A stretch of 64,000 nt of DNA, from positions 2,976,001-3,040,000 of the forward strand of contig NZ_CP009922.3 of NCBI RefSeq assembly GCF_000993785.3, in the 5' to 3' direction. The position numbers and the translations under genes were made by a program. A model generated the notes under the pieces. That model was not told where the DNA came from. It made no database searches and worked only from the letters and a program-made list of their open reading frames with translations. This DNA comes from Streptomyces xiamenensis. Its GTDB lineage: Bacteria; Actinomycetota; Actinomycetes; Streptomycetales; Streptomycetaceae. Positions 26,428 to 34,645 of the stretch are shown piece by piece (the stretch's first letter is position 1; the number at the start of each line of letters is the position of its first letter).

Positions 26428-29250
26428 TCACCCCGCGCGTCGGGCGAGGGTCACCCGGGAGCGGGTGAGCAGCGCGGCGAAGACCAGCGCGATGAGCGGC
26501 ACGACCACGATGAGCTGGCCGAAGGTCTCCCACGGCAGTGCCAGGTGCAGCTCCGGACGCTCGCCCGCGTCCCAGCCGGCGGCGATGTCCTCCTTCCACC
26601 AGCTGAGCCGGTCCTGGTGGTTGGCCAGTACCAGGCCCACCGCCGGGACGAGCCCCGACAGGCATCCCAGCACCACCCCCATCGCGGCGATCAGTCCGCA
26701 CTGGAGTCCGGAGAGGGTACGCCGGATGCGGGGTGCCGCGCCGACCGCCGCGAGGGTGGCCAGGTCCGCCTCGGAGTCGGCCTGGGCCAGACCGGTGGCG
26801 ATGCCCGCCGCGCCCAGCGCGATGACGGAGGCGGCGAGGGCGATGATCAGCATCGCCATCGAGTTGTCGGCCTTGAAGCCGTTCTCGATCCGCCAGTCCG
26901 TGGAGGCGAGCGTCAGGTCGTCGATCTCACCGCGGAACGCCTGCTCCTCCGCGCTGGTGGGCACGTGCGAGGTGGCGTAGTAGCTGCCGGCGAACGTGGT
27001 CGCCAGGCCCGCCTTCTCGGCGGTCTCCGGGGTGATCAGCGCGTCGATGCCGTAGCCGTTGCCCTCCACGAGCCGGCTGTCGGGCAGGACCGCGACATCG
27101 GTGGGCTTCTCGCTGTCCCAGTTGTCGTACAGGTGGAGGGTGACGGTCCCGTCGTCGTCGATGCGGTTGGTGTCGAAGATCAGGGCCCCGCCGTTCTCCA
27201 GCGTCTCCCGGTACTCGGGGCGGTCGATGCCCAGGACCTTGAGGATCGTGGCGTCGCCCACGGCGATCGAGCCGAGGTTGCTCAGGCCCCAGCCGCCGTC
27301 GTTGTTCCACATGCACCGCTCGTCCTGGCGGAGTTCGCGTGTCTCCTCCTCGGTGTGGTCCGCGTCGTCCTCCCACAGCGGGCAGACCTTCTCGGGCGGG
27401 GTGACCACCTCGATGTAGCAGTCGGCGAGGTTGTTGCCCCATTCGTCGCGGGCACCGGAGCCGCAGCTGGGCAGCGCGGGCATGGCCGAGGACAGGTCGG
27501 CGCGATCGGTGACGGGCAGTGTCTTGTCGGCGGCGGCGCGCAGCGGGTCCAGCTGGCTCTCGCCGGCGTTCCACACGGTGAGGGCGACGGTGCCGTCCGG
27601 CAGGTCGGGGATGTATCCGGCGCGCTGGTCCGCCTCGCCGCTGGCGATGATGGTGGCCACCGCGACCGCACCTGCGGTGGCGGCGAGCACGGCGGCGACG
27701 GCGGGCGCCGTACGGCCCCGGTTGCGGGCGGCGTCGCGCATGGCCAGGCGCCCGGACAGCGGGAGGAAGCGGGCGAGCCGGCCGAAGCCGCCGACCAGCA
27801 GCGGGGTGAGTGCCACCAGGCCGAGTTCGGCGATGACGGCGCCGACACCGACCAGCACGATGCTGCTCATCGACAGGCCGCCGAACAGCGCGAGGGCGAT
27901 GCCGCCGACGAGGGCGATGGTTCCGGCGATCGGCAGCGCCCTGCTGCCGCGGCGCACGCCCTTGGTGCCGGTGAGCGATTCCAGGACGGAGGAGCGGGAG
28001 GCGTTGATGGCGGGGATGAGGGCGGCCAGGGTGCCGATGAAGACGGCGAAGGCCGCGACGCCGAGCAGTTCCGCCCAGCGGAAGTCCCAGGCGCCGAACC
28101 GGGCGCCGTTCATGTTCTCCAGGAAGGGCCTGGCGAGGAAGACGGCGAGGATGCCCAGGATGATGCCGACCACGGCCGCCACGGCGCCGAGCACGACACC
28201 GCTGGAGAGCATGATGGCGCGCAGCTGGGCCTGATCGCCGCCGTTGGAGCCCACCAGGCCGAGCTGGCGGCGGGAGCGGCGGGCGCCGACCGCGAAGGCG
28301 GGTCCGGCCAGCAGGCAGATCTCCAGGACGACCAGGGCGACGGCGACGCCGAGCACGGCGTAGAGCTCGGCCTCCCCGCCGGAGCCCCAGCGGTGGTAGT
28401 CCGCGCGCTGGACCAGCGGGATCTCGCTGTCCGCCGGCGGGTTCAGGTGCACCTGGCGGGAGAGCACCTTCAGCCCGTGGGTGTTGGCCTCCATGACCGT
28501 GTCCCAGCTGACGCCCCCGTCCACGGCGACCAGGTAGCGGGTGTCGTCCCCGCCGTCCTCGCGGGGCAGCAGCGGCAGCAGCGTGTCGTTGAGCGCCAGC
28601 AGCTCGGTGGACTTCAGGTCGTTGGGCAGCTCGTAGGAGCCGGTGATGCGGACGGTCCGGTCGATCTCGGGGAGTTCGACGTCCTCCCCGACCCGCAGCC
28701 CGCTGTCCCGCAGGAACTGCTCGGTGGCGGCCACCTCACCGGGGCCGGTCGGCCACTCGCCGCTGAGCAGGGTGTACTTGCCGCGGCTGAGCGGGTCGGC
28801 GGGGTCCGTCTCCTGGATGTCGGCCCACATGATGCCGTAGTCGGTGGTGACGTCGGCGTAGCCGACGCGTTCGCGCAGCACGGTGGCGCCGTCCGGGAGG
28901 TGGTCCTCGACGCGGAAGTCCGTGGGTTCGGTCCCGGCCTCGGGCTCCTCGCCGCGGGGGTTGTCGTCCTCCTCCCAGGAGGAGGACCACAGGTCGTCGT
29001 TGGTCGGGTGCTGCATGATCGGGACACCGGCCTCGTACACCTGGTACTCGGCGTCGGCGGTGCCGATCTGGCGGGCCAGGCTCTCCTCGGTGGAGAGCTG
29101 GTTGGTGCGCACGGCCAGGTCGGCGCCGGCCACGCCCAGGATGGGCAGCGCGATCATGGCCACGACCAGGGCGCTGCGGCCCTTGGCGCGCAGCGCGTCG
29201 CGGCGGGCGATGCGCAGTCCGAGCCGCCAGCGGTTGAGCGTGCGATTCAC
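26428..29250 (-). CDS. ABC transporter permease, FtsX/MacB type, large extracellular domains
   Basis: 940 residues. An N-terminal helix (~27-47, SALVVAMIALPILGVAGADL) is followed by a ~230-residue extracellular domain, then three helices of an FtsX domain (~300-420), a central membrane block (~450-510), a second helix (ATAGAVAVATIIA), a second extracellular domain (~545-790) and a C-terminal FtsX domain. This two-FtsX-domain layout is the single-chain permease of lipoprotein-, antibiotic- or peptide-related exporters. The GTG start overlaps the ATPase stop (GTGA). The external domain contains several Cys (CGSG, DCYIEV, ERCMW), possibly disulfide-bonded. Substrate unknown. Confidence 0.85.
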   Translation of the reverse strand: MNRTLNRWRLGLRIARRDALRAKGRSALVVAMIALPILGVAGADLAVRTNQLSTEESLARQIGTADAEYQVYEAGVPIMQHPTNDDLWSSSWEEDDNPRGEEPEAGTEPTDFRVEDHLPDGATVLRERVGYADVTTDYGIMWADIQETDPADPLSRGKYTLLSGEWPTGPGEVAATEQFLRDSGLRVGEDVELPEIDRTVRITGSYELPNDLKSTELLALNDTLLPLLPREDGGDDTRYLVAVDGGVSWDTVMEANTHGLKVLSRQVHLNPPADSEIPLVQRADYHRWGSGGEAELYAVLGVAVALVVLEICLLAGPAFAVGARRSRRQLGLVGSNGGDQAQLRAIMLSSGVVLGAVAAVVGIILGILAVFLARPFLENMNGARFGAWDFRWAELLGVAAFAVFIGTLAALIPAINASRSSVLESLTGTKGVRRGSRALPIAGTIALVGGIALALFGGLSMSSIVLVGVGAVIAELGLVALTPLLVGGFGRLARFLPLSGRLAMRDAARNRGRTAPAVAAVLAATAGAVAVATIIASGEADQRAGYIPDLPDGTVALTVWNAGESQLDPLRAAADKTLPVTDRADLSSAMPALPSCGSGARDEWGNNLADCYIEVVTPPEKVCPLWEDDADHTEEETRELRQDERCMWNNDGGWGLSNLGSIAVGDATILKVLGIDRPEYRETLENGGALIFDTNRIDDDGTVTLHLYDNWDSEKPTDVAVLPDSRLVEGNGYGIDALITPETAEKAGLATTFAGSYYATSHVPTSAEEQAFRGEIDDLTLASTDWRIENGFKADNSMAMLIIALAASVIALGAAGIATGLAQADSEADLATLAAVGAAPRIRRTLSGLQCGLIAAMGVVLGCLSGLVPAVGLVLANHQDRLSWWKEDIAAGWDAGERPELHLALPWETFGQLIVVVPLIALVFAALLTRSRVTLARRAG

Positions 29251-29999
29251 TGCGCCACCTCGCCGGTGAGCAGCGACTCGGCGGACGGGGAGACGGTCTG
29301 GTCGACCATGGAGCCGTCGCGCAGGAAGACGACGCGATCGGCCCAGGCCGCGTACCGGGACTCGTGGGTGACCATGACCCCGGCCGCGCCCTGGTCACAG
29401 CGCTTGCGCAGCAGGGCGAGCACGGCCTCGCCGGTCTCGGAGTCGAGGGCGCCGGTGGGCTCGTCGGACAGGACCAGGCGGCGGTCGCCGACGAGGGCGC
29501 GGGCGATGGCGACGCGCTGGCGCTGGCCGCCGGACATCTCGTCGGGGAAGCGGTCGGCGACCTCGACGAGGTTGATCTCCTCCAGCGCGGCGAGGGCTTC
29601 CTTGCGGGCGGCGCGGGCGGATATGCCGTCGAGTTCGCGGGGGAGCGCGATGTTCTCGGCCGCGGTGAGGGCCGGGATGAGGTTGTAGTCCTGGAAGACG
29701 TAGCCGATGCTGGTGCGCCGGATCTTGGCGAGCCGGCTCTTGGTGAGGGCGCCGAGGTCGGTGCCCTCGATGAGGACCTGGCCGCTGGAGGCGGTGTCCA
29801 GACCGCCGGCCAGGGTGAGCAGGGTGGACTTGCCGGAGCCGGAGGGGCCCATGACGGCGACGAATTCACCGGCCCGGACGGTGAGGTCGATGTTGTCCAG
29901 TGCCCGGACGGTGGTGACGCCGGTGCCGTGCACGCGGCTGAGGGCGCGCAGCTCCAGGACGGGCGTGCTGCCGTTGGCGGTGGTGTTCGGGCTGGTCAT
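29247..29999 (-). CDS. ABC transporter ATP-binding protein, MacB/LolD type
   Basis: 250 residues. Walker A GPSGSGKST (~51-59), signature MSGGQRQRVAIARAL (~155), Walker B LVLSDEPTGALDSETG and an H-loop in VMVTHESR are all intact. The DEPTGALD sequence is characteristic of the MacB/LolD/FtsE group that pairs with FtsX-type permeases, as here. It is flanked by overlapping junctions with PadR upstream (ATGA) and the permease downstream (GTGA), making a three-gene operon. Confidence 0.92.
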   Translation of the reverse strand: MTSPNTTANGSTPVLELRALSRVHGTGVTTVRALDNIDLTVRAGEFVAVMGPSGSGKSTLLTLAGGLDTASSGQVLIEGTDLGALTKSRLAKIRRTSIGYVFQDYNLIPALTAAENIALPRELDGISARAARKEALAALEEINLVEVADRFPDEMSGGQRQRVAIARALVGDRRLVLSDEPTGALDSETGEAVLALLRKRCDQGAAGVMVTHESRYAAWADRVVFLRDGSMVDQTVSPSAESLLTGEVAQ

Positions 30000-30655
30000 G
30001 CGGTGCTTCCCCCGGTGATGTGGTGGTGATCTCGGTGATCGGTGTGCTCTGCGTGGTGGACGTTTTCGTCGGCGCCGTTGTCATCGGGCTCGGTCCCGGT
30101 CAGCGGCCTCGCGGGGCGCCGGGCCGCGAGGCGCAGCAGTCGGGACTCGCAGTGGTCCAGCCAGCGTGCCTCGGCCTCGGCGGAGAAGATGAGTTGTTCC
30201 AGGACCAGCAGCCAGGCGATCTCCTCGCCGGACTCGGGGCCGCCGTCGGCGAGCGCCTGGGCCTTGAGGCGGGTGTAGTCCTGCATGGCCTTGAGGGTGT
30301 GGCGGCGCTGGGCCTGGATGATGCCGGCCACGTCGACGCCCTGGGTGCCCACGGCCATGGCGAGCTTGATGGCGAGTTCGTCGCGGGAGGGGTGGGTGCG
30401 GTCGACGGGCTGCCGGTACCATTCGGCGAGCTCGCGGCGGCCGGCCTCGGTGATGCGGTAGCGCTGCTGCTTGCCGTCGCGTTCACCGGCGGGCTCGATG
30501 AGCGTGTCACGTTCGAGGCGGCCGAGGGTCGTGTAGACCTGGCCGATGTTGAGCGGCCAGGTGGCGCCGGTGCGGGACTCGAATTCGGCGCGCAGCTGGG
30601 AACCGTACTTCGGGCCGTAGTCGAGGAGGGCCAGCAGGCCGTAGCGGATGGACAT
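29996..30655 (-). CDS. PadR family regulator with His/Asp-rich C-terminal tail
   Basis: 219 residues. N-terminal winged helix (MSIRYGLLALLDYGPKYGSQ, LNIGQVYTTLGRLERD, QRYRITEAGRREL) is PadR; the central ~95-175 is the helical dimerisation domain. The end (~195-215) is unusual, HHAEHTDHRDHHHITGG, with at least seven His and several Asp, possibly a metal-binding addition. The ATG at 30655 lies inside its own tandem operator and about 9 nt from a -10 box, so the mRNA is predicted to be leaderless. It represses the ABC genes until an efflux substrate is bound (inference from family). Confidence 0.9.
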   Translation of the reverse strand: MSIRYGLLALLDYGPKYGSQLRAEFESRTGATWPLNIGQVYTTLGRLERDTLIEPAGERDGKQQRYRITEAGRRELAEWYRQPVDRTHPSRDELAIKLAMAVGTQGVDVAGIIQAQRRHTLKAMQDYTRLKAQALADGGPESGEEIAWLLVLEQLIFSAEAEARWLDHCESRLLRLAARRPARPLTGTEPDDNGADENVHHAEHTDHRDHHHITGGSTA

Positions 30656-30678
30656 ACCGCGTATGTATACCGAGTATG
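30653..30678. promoter_or_regulatory. Tandem 13-bp palindromic PadR operators
   Basis: CATACCGCGTATG (30653-30665) and TATACCGAGTATG (30666-30678) are adjacent; the first is a perfect and the second a near-perfect palindrome with central CCGCG/CCGAG. They overlap the padR start codon and the -10 element, so bound PadR would block RNA polymerase. This fits PadR autorepression. Confidence 0.75.
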
Positions 30679-30693
30679 TTCCCCCCTTGGCAA
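30664..30693 (-). promoter_or_regulatory. padR promoter (leaderless)
   Basis: Reading the minus strand, TTGCCA (30693-30688) is followed by an 18-bp spacer and TATACA (30669-30664); 8 nt later comes the ATG at 30655, so the transcript should begin at or next to the start codon. There is no Shine-Dalgarno sequence. Confidence 0.7.
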
Positions 30694-30728
30694 ACCGGCG
30701 GGCGTCTTGTCGCGCGTCTTGTTACACG

Positions 30729-30989
30729 TCAGATACGCCGCAGTCGCAGAGCCAGGACACCAAGTCCCGCGCCCAGGCAGGCCAGTCCGGCCCCGAGCGG
30801 CAGGACGGGCAGCACCTCACCGCCCCGTACCACCGGGTCCGCCTCGCGGTACGGGGCCGGCTCACCGCGCTGCTGGCCGACGCTGTGGTCGGCGGCCCCG
30901 TCCGCGTGGGCGGCCGGGGCCGCCAGTGCGAGAAGGGTGGCGAGCGCCGCCGCGATCATGATGACTTCCGTCCACACCCACACCCTCAC
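30729..30989 (-). CDS. Small secreted or membrane-anchored protein
   Basis: 86 residues. A hydrophobic leader (EVIMIAAALATLLALAAPAA) with an Ala-His-Ala cleavage context is followed by a short hydrophilic segment and a second hydrophobic stretch with a basic end (LGAGLACLGAGLGVLALRLR), as in type I membrane proteins or LPXTG-less wall anchors. GTG at 30989 has GGAGG 10 nt upstream; an ATG at 30959 with GGAAG is an alternative. It lies upstream of padR on the same strand; no family recognised. Confidence 0.55.
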   Translation of the reverse strand: MRVWVWTEVIMIAAALATLLALAAPAAHADGAADHSVGQQRGEPAPYREADPVVRGGEVLPVLPLGAGLACLGAGLGVLALRLRRI

Positions 30990-31075
30990 GGCGCTCGATC
31001 CTCCGTAGACCGTCCGATGATGTAACCAGCGTCACATATGCGAAGGAAACGGGCATCCTGAACACGGGGAAAATC

Positions 31076-32044
31076 TCAGGGTGTCAGGATGATCTTCCCT
31101 GTGTGGTCGCTGCGTTCCACGATCCGGTGCGCCTCGCCCGCCTCACTCATCGGCAGCTCGCGGTCCACCACGGGACGCACCCGCCCCTCCTCGATCAGCG
31201 GCCACGCCCCCTCGCGCACCGCCGCCACGATCTCCGCCTTCCCGGCCGCCGGGCGGGCCCGCAGCGAGGTGGCGGTGACAGTGCCGCGCTTGGCGAGCAG
31301 TGCCCCCAGGTTCAACTCGCCCTTGCGGCCCCCCTGGAGCCCGATCACCGCGATCCGGCCCCCGGTCGCCAGCGCCCGCAGATTGCGGTCCAGGTACTGC
31401 GCCCCGACGATGTCCAGCACGAGATCGCAGGAGTCCGCCAGCACCTGCGCGAAGTCCTCCTCCCGGTAGTTGACCAGCACCTCGGCCCCCAACTCCCGGC
31501 ACACCGCCAGCTTCCGCGCACTGCCCGCGGTCACCGCGACCCGCGCACCGCGGGCCACCGCCAGCTGGATCGCCATCGTCCCGATCCCGCTGCCCCCGCC
31601 GTGCACCAGCAGCGTCTGGCCGGCCCGCAGCCCGCCCTCCCCCATGAACACGTTCGACCACACCGTGCACACCACCTCGGGCAGCGCCGCCGCCTCCACC
31701 AGGGACACCCCCGCCGGCACCGGCAGCAGCTGCCCGGCCGGCACCACCACCCGCTCCGCGTACCCGCCGCCGGCCAGCAGCGCGCACACCCGCTGCCCCA
31801 CCGACCAGCCGCGTACCCCGGCCCCGACCGCCGCCACGGTGCCCGAGCACTCCAGGCCCGGATACGGCGAGGCCCCGGGCGGCGGGTCGTAGAACCCCTG
31901 CCGCTGCAGCAGGTCCGCCCGGTTGACGCCGGCGGCCGCCACCTCGACGAGCACCTCCCCCTCGCCGGGAGCCGCCGGCTCCGCCACCTCGTCCCACACC
32001 AGCGCCTCGGGCCCGCCCGGCTTCGTGATCGTGATCGCTCGCAT
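31076..32044 (-). CDS. NADPH:quinone oxidoreductase, zinc-independent MDR family
   Basis: 322 residues. The N-terminal GroES-like domain has GVNRADLLQRQGFYDPPPGA, and the Rossmann domain has LLVHGGGSGIGTMAIQLA (~140), the Gly-rich motif of the zeta-crystallin/QOR group. No structural zinc Cys cluster is present. It reduces quinones or related electrophiles with NADPH in the cytoplasm. Human PIG3-like (TP53I3) members share this N-terminal layout. Monocistronic by spacing to the K+ channel gene (112 bp). Confidence 0.88.
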   Translation of the reverse strand: MRAITITKPGGPEALVWDEVAEPAAPGEGEVLVEVAAAGVNRADLLQRQGFYDPPPGASPYPGLECSGTVAAVGAGVRGWSVGQRVCALLAGGGYAERVVVPAGQLLPVPAGVSLVEAAALPEVVCTVWSNVFMGEGGLRAGQTLLVHGGGSGIGTMAIQLAVARGARVAVTAGSARKLAVCRELGAEVLVNYREEDFAQVLADSCDLVLDIVGAQYLDRNLRALATGGRIAVIGLQGGRKGELNLGALLAKRGTVTATSLRARPAAGKAEIVAAVREGAWPLIEEGRVRPVVDRELPMSEAGEAHRIVERSDHTGKIILTP

Positions 32045-32156
32045 GCCCCGACGCTATCGCCGATCGCCAGCCCCGGCCGGGGACGCCCCAGCCGTTCCCG
32101 GGACGGGCACGGTCACCCGGGGACGACGGGTGCGGGCAGGGGCGCCGTGGCGGTCG

Positions 32157-33308
32157 TCAGCGGCGCGGGATGCGCCAGGAGCCCGGGCCCTTGCGGGGCG
32201 TGCCCCGCTCCCCGTCGGGCGGCACGGGCAGCGTCTCCTCCGCCTCGCGGATGCGGTGGATGACCACCAGCCGGTCCGTCAGCTCCAGGGTGGCCGCGTC
32301 CGGGTGGTCGAAGGGCAGCAGACGGTGGCCCCGTATGACCGAGACGACCAGGTCCTCGACCTCGCGCGGCGATCGGCCCGCCTCCGCCTTGGTGACCGGC
32401 CGCTCCCGCAGCGACAGCCCCTTGCCCTGCTGGATCAGGTCCTCCATCACCGCGCCGCTGCTCGGGCTGATCATCGACAGGCCGAGCAGCCGGCCCACCG
32501 CGCTGGCACTGGTGATCACCGAGTCCGCGCCGGACTGCTTGAGCAGCGGCACGTTCTCCTCCTCGCGGACCGAGGCCACGATCTTGACCGTCTTGCTGAG
32601 CTGCCGCGCGGTCAGCGCGACCAGCACGGCGGTGTCGTCGCGCTGGGTGGAGATCACGATCTGCCGGGCCCGGTCCGCCCGCGCCCGTACCAGCACGTCG
32701 CTGCGGGTCGCGTCGCCGACCACGCCCGCGTAGCCGGCGGCGTTGGCGGCGGCCACCACGCCCTTGCTGGGGTCGACGACCACGATCTGGTCCTGGGTCA
32801 GCCCGGTGCTCATGAGGGTCTCGGCGGCGCTGCGGCCCTTGGTGCCGAAGCCGACGATGACGGTGTGGTCGCGCAAGATCTTCCTCCAGTGGGCCAGCCG
32901 CCACTGCTCGCGGGTGCGCTCGGTCAGGACCTCCAGTGTCGTCCCGACCAGGATGATCAGGAACAGTATGCGCAGGGGTGTGATGAGGAACGTCGTCAGC
33001 AGCCGCGCCTTGTCGCTGACCGGCACGATGTCGCCGTAGCCGGTGGTGGAGAGCGAGACGGTGACGTAGTAGAGGGAGTCGAGGAAGCCGACCGGCTCCC
33101 CGGTGATGTTGTCCCGGTACCCGTGCCGGTCGAAGTAGACGATGACCACGGCCGCGGCCATCACCGCCGTCGCCATGAACAGCCGCCGCACCACCTGGAG
33201 CAGCGGCCCGCCGAGCGAGCGCGGCAGATGGACGCCGTGCGACTGGTCGTCGACGTCGCCGCGCTGGGGCGCGACCGTGGGGAAGGCGGCGAGCCTCGGC
33301 AGTCTCAT
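32157..33308 (-). CDS. Two-TM potassium channel with RCK (TrkA-N) domain
   Basis: 383 residues. Two membrane helices (~43-60 and ~105-125) flank a pore loop with selectivity filter TTGYGD (88-93), identical in pattern to KcsA/MthK. A cytoplasmic RCK domain follows, with Rossmann motif VIVGFGTKGRSA (~150) that binds nucleotides or divalent ions, then a TrkA-C-like region. It is the third gene of a run whose junctions all overlap (ATGA with moeA). Unusual neighbourhood: no ion-transport genes lie nearby. Confidence 0.88.
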   Translation of the reverse strand: MRLPRLAAFPTVAPQRGDVDDQSHGVHLPRSLGGPLLQVVRRLFMATAVMAAAVVIVYFDRHGYRDNITGEPVGFLDSLYYVTVSLSTTGYGDIVPVSDKARLLTTFLITPLRILFLIILVGTTLEVLTERTREQWRLAHWRKILRDHTVIVGFGTKGRSAAETLMSTGLTQDQIVVVDPSKGVVAAANAAGYAGVVGDATRSDVLVRARADRARQIVISTQRDDTAVLVALTARQLSKTVKIVASVREEENVPLLKQSGADSVITSASAVGRLLGLSMISPSSGAVMEDLIQQGKGLSLRERPVTKAEAGRSPREVEDLVVSVIRGHRLLPFDHPDAATLELTDRLVVIHRIREAEETLPVPPDGERGTPRKGPGSWRIPRR

Positions 33309-34645
33309 GCCGGCGGGAGCTCCAGAAGCTGGACCGGGTCGTGGTGGGCGACCCCGCCCGGTGGGACGACCGCGAGGGCGGACGCGGCGGCGATGCCGCG
33401 GAGCATGGCCGGGCCCGCGTAGTTCAGCGGCACCGCGACGCCCGCGCCCCCGCCGCTGCCGCCGTCACCGGCCGGGCAGCGTACGGGCACCAGGTGGGTG
33501 TCGGTGCGGTGGCCGCCGAACGCCTCGCCCGCGGTGGCGGTGCGGGTGACCGGCGGCATCCGGCCGGACAGCGCGTGCAGCAGCGGCGCGGCCAGGGTGA
33601 GCAGCCCGGCGACGGCGGCGAGCGGGTTGCCCGGGAGGCCGACGACGGGCGTGCCGTGCTCGGGGAGTTCGGCGAGCAGCATGGGGTGACCGGGGCGGAC
33701 GGTGACGCCGCTGATGAGGGTGGTGGCGTGCAGGGCGCGCAGGGTGGAGCGCAGATGGTCGACGGGGCCCGCGGCCGTACCGCCGGTGGTCACGATGAGG
33801 TCGGCGCGGCTGGTCTCGACGGCCTCGCGCAGCGCGTCGGCGTCGTCGCCGAGGCGGCGGGTGACCAGGACCTCGGCGCCGAGGGCGGCCAGCCAGGGGC
33901 CGGTCATCGGGCCGAGCGCGTCGCGGATGCGGCCGTCGTGCGGCAGGCCGTGGTGCAGGAGTTCATCGCCCAGGACGAGCACTTCGGCGCGCGGGAGGGG
34001 GTGCACGGCGAGTTCGTCGTAGCCGGCGGCCGCCGCCAGGCCGAGGGCGGCGGGGGTGAGGCGGGTTCCGGAGGGCAGGAGTTCGGCGCCGGAGCGGCAC
34101 TCCTGGGCGCGGGGGCGGATGTCGGCGCCGAGGCGGGGGAGACGGCCACTCAGCCGGCCACCGCGGGCGCTGGCGTTCTCGGCGCGGACGACGGCGGTGG
34201 TGCCCTCGGGGACGCGGGCACCGGTGGCGATGCGCAGCGCCTGGCCGTCGCCGAGCCGGGTGGGATGTCCGGGGGCACCGGCCAGCAGACCGGGGCCGCC
34301 GGCGAGTTCCCAGGGGCCCGGGCCGTTGACCGCCCAGCCGTCCATGGCGGCGGTGTCGAAGGCGGGCAGGTCGGTGAGGGCGGTCAGCGGGGCGGCCAGG
34401 GTGTGGCCGAGGGCGCGGTCCAGGGGGAGCCGGCGGGGGGTGAGCGGGACGGCGCTGCGGTACGCGACGGTGCGGGCCGACTCCCAGGTGTGCGGGGGTA
34501 CGGGGCGCTCGTCGGGGGCGCGCGGCGGGTCGGGGATGACGGGCGCGGCGGGGGTGGTGGGGTGCTCCTGGGTGCGGCGGGGGTGGCGCTCGTGCGGGCG
34601 GTGGCCGTTGGCGAGCGCGAGGGCGTCGTCGAACTCGTCAGTCAT
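33305..34645 (-). CDS. moeA: Molybdopterin molybdenumtransferase MoeA
   Basis: 446 residues. LPAFDTAAMDGWAV and DLIVTTGGTAAGPVDHL (~275) are MoeA/gephyrin signatures; the latter deviates slightly from the usual TTGGTS core. The enzyme inserts molybdate into adenylylated molybdopterin to make Moco. A ~50-residue Pro/His/Arg-rich extension (ERHPRRTQEHPTTPAAPV) precedes the fold. Its start overlaps the stop of the MobA-like gene and its stop overlaps the K+ channel start. Confidence 0.9.
   Translation of the reverse strand: MTDEFDDALALANGHRPHERHPRRTQEHPTTPAAPVIPDPPRAPDERPVPPHTWESARTVAYRSAVPLTPRRLPLDRALGHTLAAPLTALTDLPAFDTAAMDGWAVNGPGPWELAGGPGLLAGAPGHPTRLGDGQALRIATGARVPEGTTAVVRAENASARGGRLSGRLPRLGADIRPRAQECRSGAELLPSGTRLTPAALGLAAAAGYDELAVHPLPRAEVLVLGDELLHHGLPHDGRIRDALGPMTGPWLAALGAEVLVTRRLGDDADALREAVETSRADLIVTTGGTAAGPVDHLRSTLRALHATTLISGVTVRPGHPMLLAELPEHGTPVVGLPGNPLAAVAGLLTLAAPLLHALSGRMPPVTRTATAGEAFGGHRTDTHLVPVRCPAGDGGSGGGAGVAVPLNYAGPAMLRGIAAASALAVVPPGGVAHHDPVQLLELPPA

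Noticed and set aside
25858..29688. 1276-codon open frame on the plus strand
   Set aside because: Antisense to bpa and the ABC permease; composition is Gly/Asp/Gln-rich with no fold, and the minus-strand genes have intact family motifs.
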